Shown here piece after piece: positions 61,814-64,000 of a stretch of DNA of 64,000 nucleotides. How positions within the stretch are numbered: the first letter of the stretch is position 1; each line of letters opens with the position of its first letter. A model generated the notes under the pieces. It searched no databases. It was not told where the DNA came from and was given only the letters and a program-made list of their open reading frames with translations. Both the position numbers and the translations under genes were made by a program. Location of the stretch: positions 85,964,907-86,028,906 of the forward strand of contig CM056744.1 of the NCBI GenBank assembly GCA_029851415.1, read 5' to 3'. Source of the stretch: Eretmocerus hayati (Eukaryota > Arthropoda > Insecta > Hymenoptera > Aphelinidae).

Positions 61814-61846
61814 CTGATGAGGTCCCCAAAACCTAGTGGACGAAAC
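61814..61846 (+). ncRNA. Hammerhead-ribozyme-like core, right copy
   Basis: Identical 33 nt to the left copy: CTGATGA, G, GTCC, loop, GGAC, GAAAC. It lies about 300 bp after the endonuclease stop and about 90 bp before the 3' end of the copy. Confidence 0.6.
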
Positions 61847-61938
61847 GTTGCAATAAAATTTCCATCATGAAATTTTGGGAATTTATTTAATTCCCCACCG
61901 TCCTTCAAGATCGACGAGACCAAATATTCAACTCGTAT

Positions 61939-62745
61939 ATTAACCATCAAGGACGAAAAAATCTACCAAAATCAGTTGTGAAACCTTCCGCACGAGAATG
62001 ACAAGCAGGTGCATGAAAATAACTCGGAGATTTTTCAATTGTTTTATCATAAGCAGAAACAGTCCTGATAATGTTATTACAACAGAATTTGTGGAACAAA
62101 ATTCAATAGCTTAGACATTTCCTTCTAGTTGACCCTAGTTCAATTATATTTTTGATCACCAGTGCTGAATAAAAGGGAGGAATCTCCATGCATTGAGTAC
62201 TGCTTTGCGCTGTGTCGATTGAAACAGTAACTCCATTACTTGGATCTATTTTTAAAAATGCCACGTTGGAATGCGATTCTGAGGGTTTTGGTTGTGATAA
62301 AACATTGTTCGTGCTTCGTTTACGAAGCCCTGGTAGGGATGGTGAGCATTTGGTGGCCGATTTTTGGCCAGGTCACATTGCTACGCATTGCTGAAATAGC
62401 TATAAATTGCATAGGTGACCAGAAGAACTGCTCTCATTTCTACCAGGAACCACTTCCAAACACTGGACAACAAGTCTATCACACTTCTTCGCTCAGGAGG
62501 ATAACTTTATCCTATGAATCATTCTATACATATGTATGTGAGGGTGGGCGTGCTTTATGTCTCAGTTTTCCCGCGTTTCCACTGGGTCGGAACTCATCAA
62601 TCAGCCTCGTATGATGGGATCTCAAATGACTGGCAGTTTGCGCACGATCAATCCTGGTTTCTGTCATGATGATCACGTTGAAGGAAAATATTCACATGAT
62701 TGCCTTTGGCAGAACCAGGTAAGGTTCTATTGATTATTTCATGTT
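61939..62745. other. Unassigned DNA
   Basis: No gene or repeat recognised. Confidence 0.4.
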
Positions 62746-63770
62746 GCGCAAAACGTTTGGCGTATACTAGTACTCATTTCAAAATTCACACGAAAACTAG
62801 CACATTTTCAAAAAGTATCACATTTCAGAAATCCACACAAAGACTAGCACATTTCAGAAATCATTTCACGAAGACTAGCACATTCCAAGAATTAAGGCGA
62901 AAACTATCACATTTGTGTACTTCAGACAAAGACTAACACTTTTGGCGTATTAGCAAAAAGTATCATTTACAAGAATGATTAGTTTGAGGTCAGAAAGGTT
63001 TTCAATCGTCTACGAGGCCTTTCTAACCAATGAGATTGATTTTTAGATTCCCAAATGCACCTAATTCATGCGTGACATCAACCAAAAACTAGGATCCGCA
63101 GACGAGCGCACCATGTAATTGTGATTTAAGAATCGCGCACAAAACTTTTGGTCAATTCTACCCCCATGTCAAATTCTTCCCTGGCACGTTGTATTGATTT
63201 GTCAAGCACATTTTCTTGTAGTATTTGGTTGCATTACACCGAATCTCGATTAGTTGCCGAGCCATGGGAATATTTTTGAGGCGAGATGTCAATTCCATCC
63301 CTGTCAATTTCGTCCCCCTCTGCGACCTCTTAAACTTGACATAATTCTGTTTGACTTCAATTTTGAGATGTGTGGCTCTAGATAATTTCTTTTCGTGCCC
63401 AAGCAAATGGAAATCAAGTGCGATGAGCCACCGAAACTTGCCTCGAGCTGAAATAATTTTTTGACTCAAATCACCCCTTGTGACAATTTTGCCCCCAAAG
63501 AATCATAATTTCGGTGGAATTACCCATTCATGGGGACGATTTTTTGGAATACCTGGTTTCCATTATTACTCTGAAAGTGCTAGTTTCCGTCTCAAATTCT
63601 CAAATGTATTACTCTTAGAGTGAAATGACCAATTTGCTAGTTTTCGTACAGAATTCTGAAGAAATCTACATTTCAAAATTAGGACGAAAACTAGCACGTT
63701 TGAATGTCCTAGTCTTTGAGTGAGTTTTAAAATGTACTAGTATACGCCAAACGTGTCAGTTTTTTGCGGT
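62746..63770. repeat. Inverted repeat built of GAAAACTAGCACATTT motifs
   Basis: The outer parts ACGTTTGGCGTATACTAGTAC (62,758-62,778) and GTACTAGTATACGCCAAACG (63,733-63,752) are exact mirrors. Inside each arm are several copies of ACTAGCACATT or its complement, about 25-35 bp apart. The centre (63,000-63,540) carries repeated GTCAATTC(T/C)(A/G)(C/T)CCCC words. A MITE-like or satellite-derived element. No coding. Confidence 0.7.
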
Positions 63771-64000
63771 CAAGCTAACTTGTGCTAGTTTTCATGTGAG
63801 ACGGAATAAGTGCGAGTGTTCAGAAAAAAAATGTAGTAGTCTTCGTAGGAGCTCTAAACTGTAGTATTACTCGTAGGGGTCAACGATAGGATCTCTTTAA
63901 TATCAAATTCAGATAGCTTAGGAAATGCATCTGGGAGCGTATCAAGTATAACCAGAATTTTTTAATCATTTTGCATATGGCTATTTTGAATACCAGACTC
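63771..64000. other. Unassigned DNA
   Basis: A few further CTAGTTTTC-type words up to 63,860, otherwise nothing recognised. Confidence 0.4.

Larger units (their letters stand above)
60300..61938 (+). mobile_element. Penelope-like element, right copy (5'-truncated)
   Basis: Plus-strand copy pointing away from the left copy, with its 3' end at 61,938. It extends further 5' into RT than the left copy: the region around 60,330-60,450 contains the ELRKRFETLTIPKDHYSFL stretch before motif A. It lacks about 90 bp just before the YVDD motif (junction near 60,555). 3' non-coding sequence and the hammerhead-like core are shared with the left copy. Confidence 0.9.

Overview
This window looks like non-coding, repeat-packed DNA from an arthropod, most likely an insect. 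The background is AT-rich with CA/GT microsatellites. The recognisable coding sequence is all transposable-element derived: a gypsy-type LTR element, an R1-clade-like non-LTR element, Penelope-like elements and a hAT fragment. I found no intact cellular gene, no tRNA or rRNA gene and no CRISPR array. The species cannot be fixed from the sequence alone. Repeat boundaries were read by eye; those with target-site duplications (TSDs) are good to the base, the others to about 10-30 bp.

Layout. 1-6.4 kb: diverged inverted repeats, a long (CA)n tract, and copy A of an unclassified dispersed element with ~300-bp internal tandem repeats. 6,976-13,146: a gypsy-type LTR element on the minus strand with two 997-bp LTRs, a TATT TSD and a tRNA-Lys-type primer-binding site. 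Its pol is collapsed from early reverse transcriptase straight to the integrase C-terminus, and a 1,283-bp hAT element with an 8-bp TSD sits in gag. Each LTR carries TTACGTAA-like sites every 20 bp. 13.2-17.4 kb: a diverged ~0.77-kb tandem repeat split by a pogo-like element and by a Transib-like element whose termini equal the RAG signal heptamer. 17.6-18.2 kb: a 163-bp tandem array ending in (CA)n(CG)n. 19.9-25.2 kb: a long-palindrome Tc1/mariner-type element, a 26-bp minisatellite split by a 1.19-kb TIR element, and a very young 152-bp-arm palindrome. 28.5-30.8 kb: low-complexity CAG/CCC and CAACACCAG arrays plus GTGCG-rich repeats. 33.86-35.9 kb: copy B of the dispersed element, with a nested palindromic insertion. 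36,310-39,508: a 3.2-kb fold-back element. 39,825-45,424: a 5.6-kb R1-clade-like retrotransposon with a 15-bp TSD and poly(A) tail, lying just downstream of three TATCGATA motifs. 48-58.4 kb: several smaller MITE-like palindromes and a 1.09-kb fold-back element. 58,737-61,938: two Penelope-like copies head to head, each carrying a hammerhead-ribozyme-like core near its 3' end. 62.7-63.8 kb: an inverted repeat built of CTAGCAC motifs.

The genes do not form a pathway. The window records successive nested insertions, and every autonomous element in it is broken by indels, stops, internal deletion or nested insertion. The most interesting signals are regulatory or structural: the 20-bp-phased site array in the LTRs, the Transib-like ends, the hammerhead-like cores, the near-identical palindrome at 25 kb and the very long fold-back at 36-39.5 kb.
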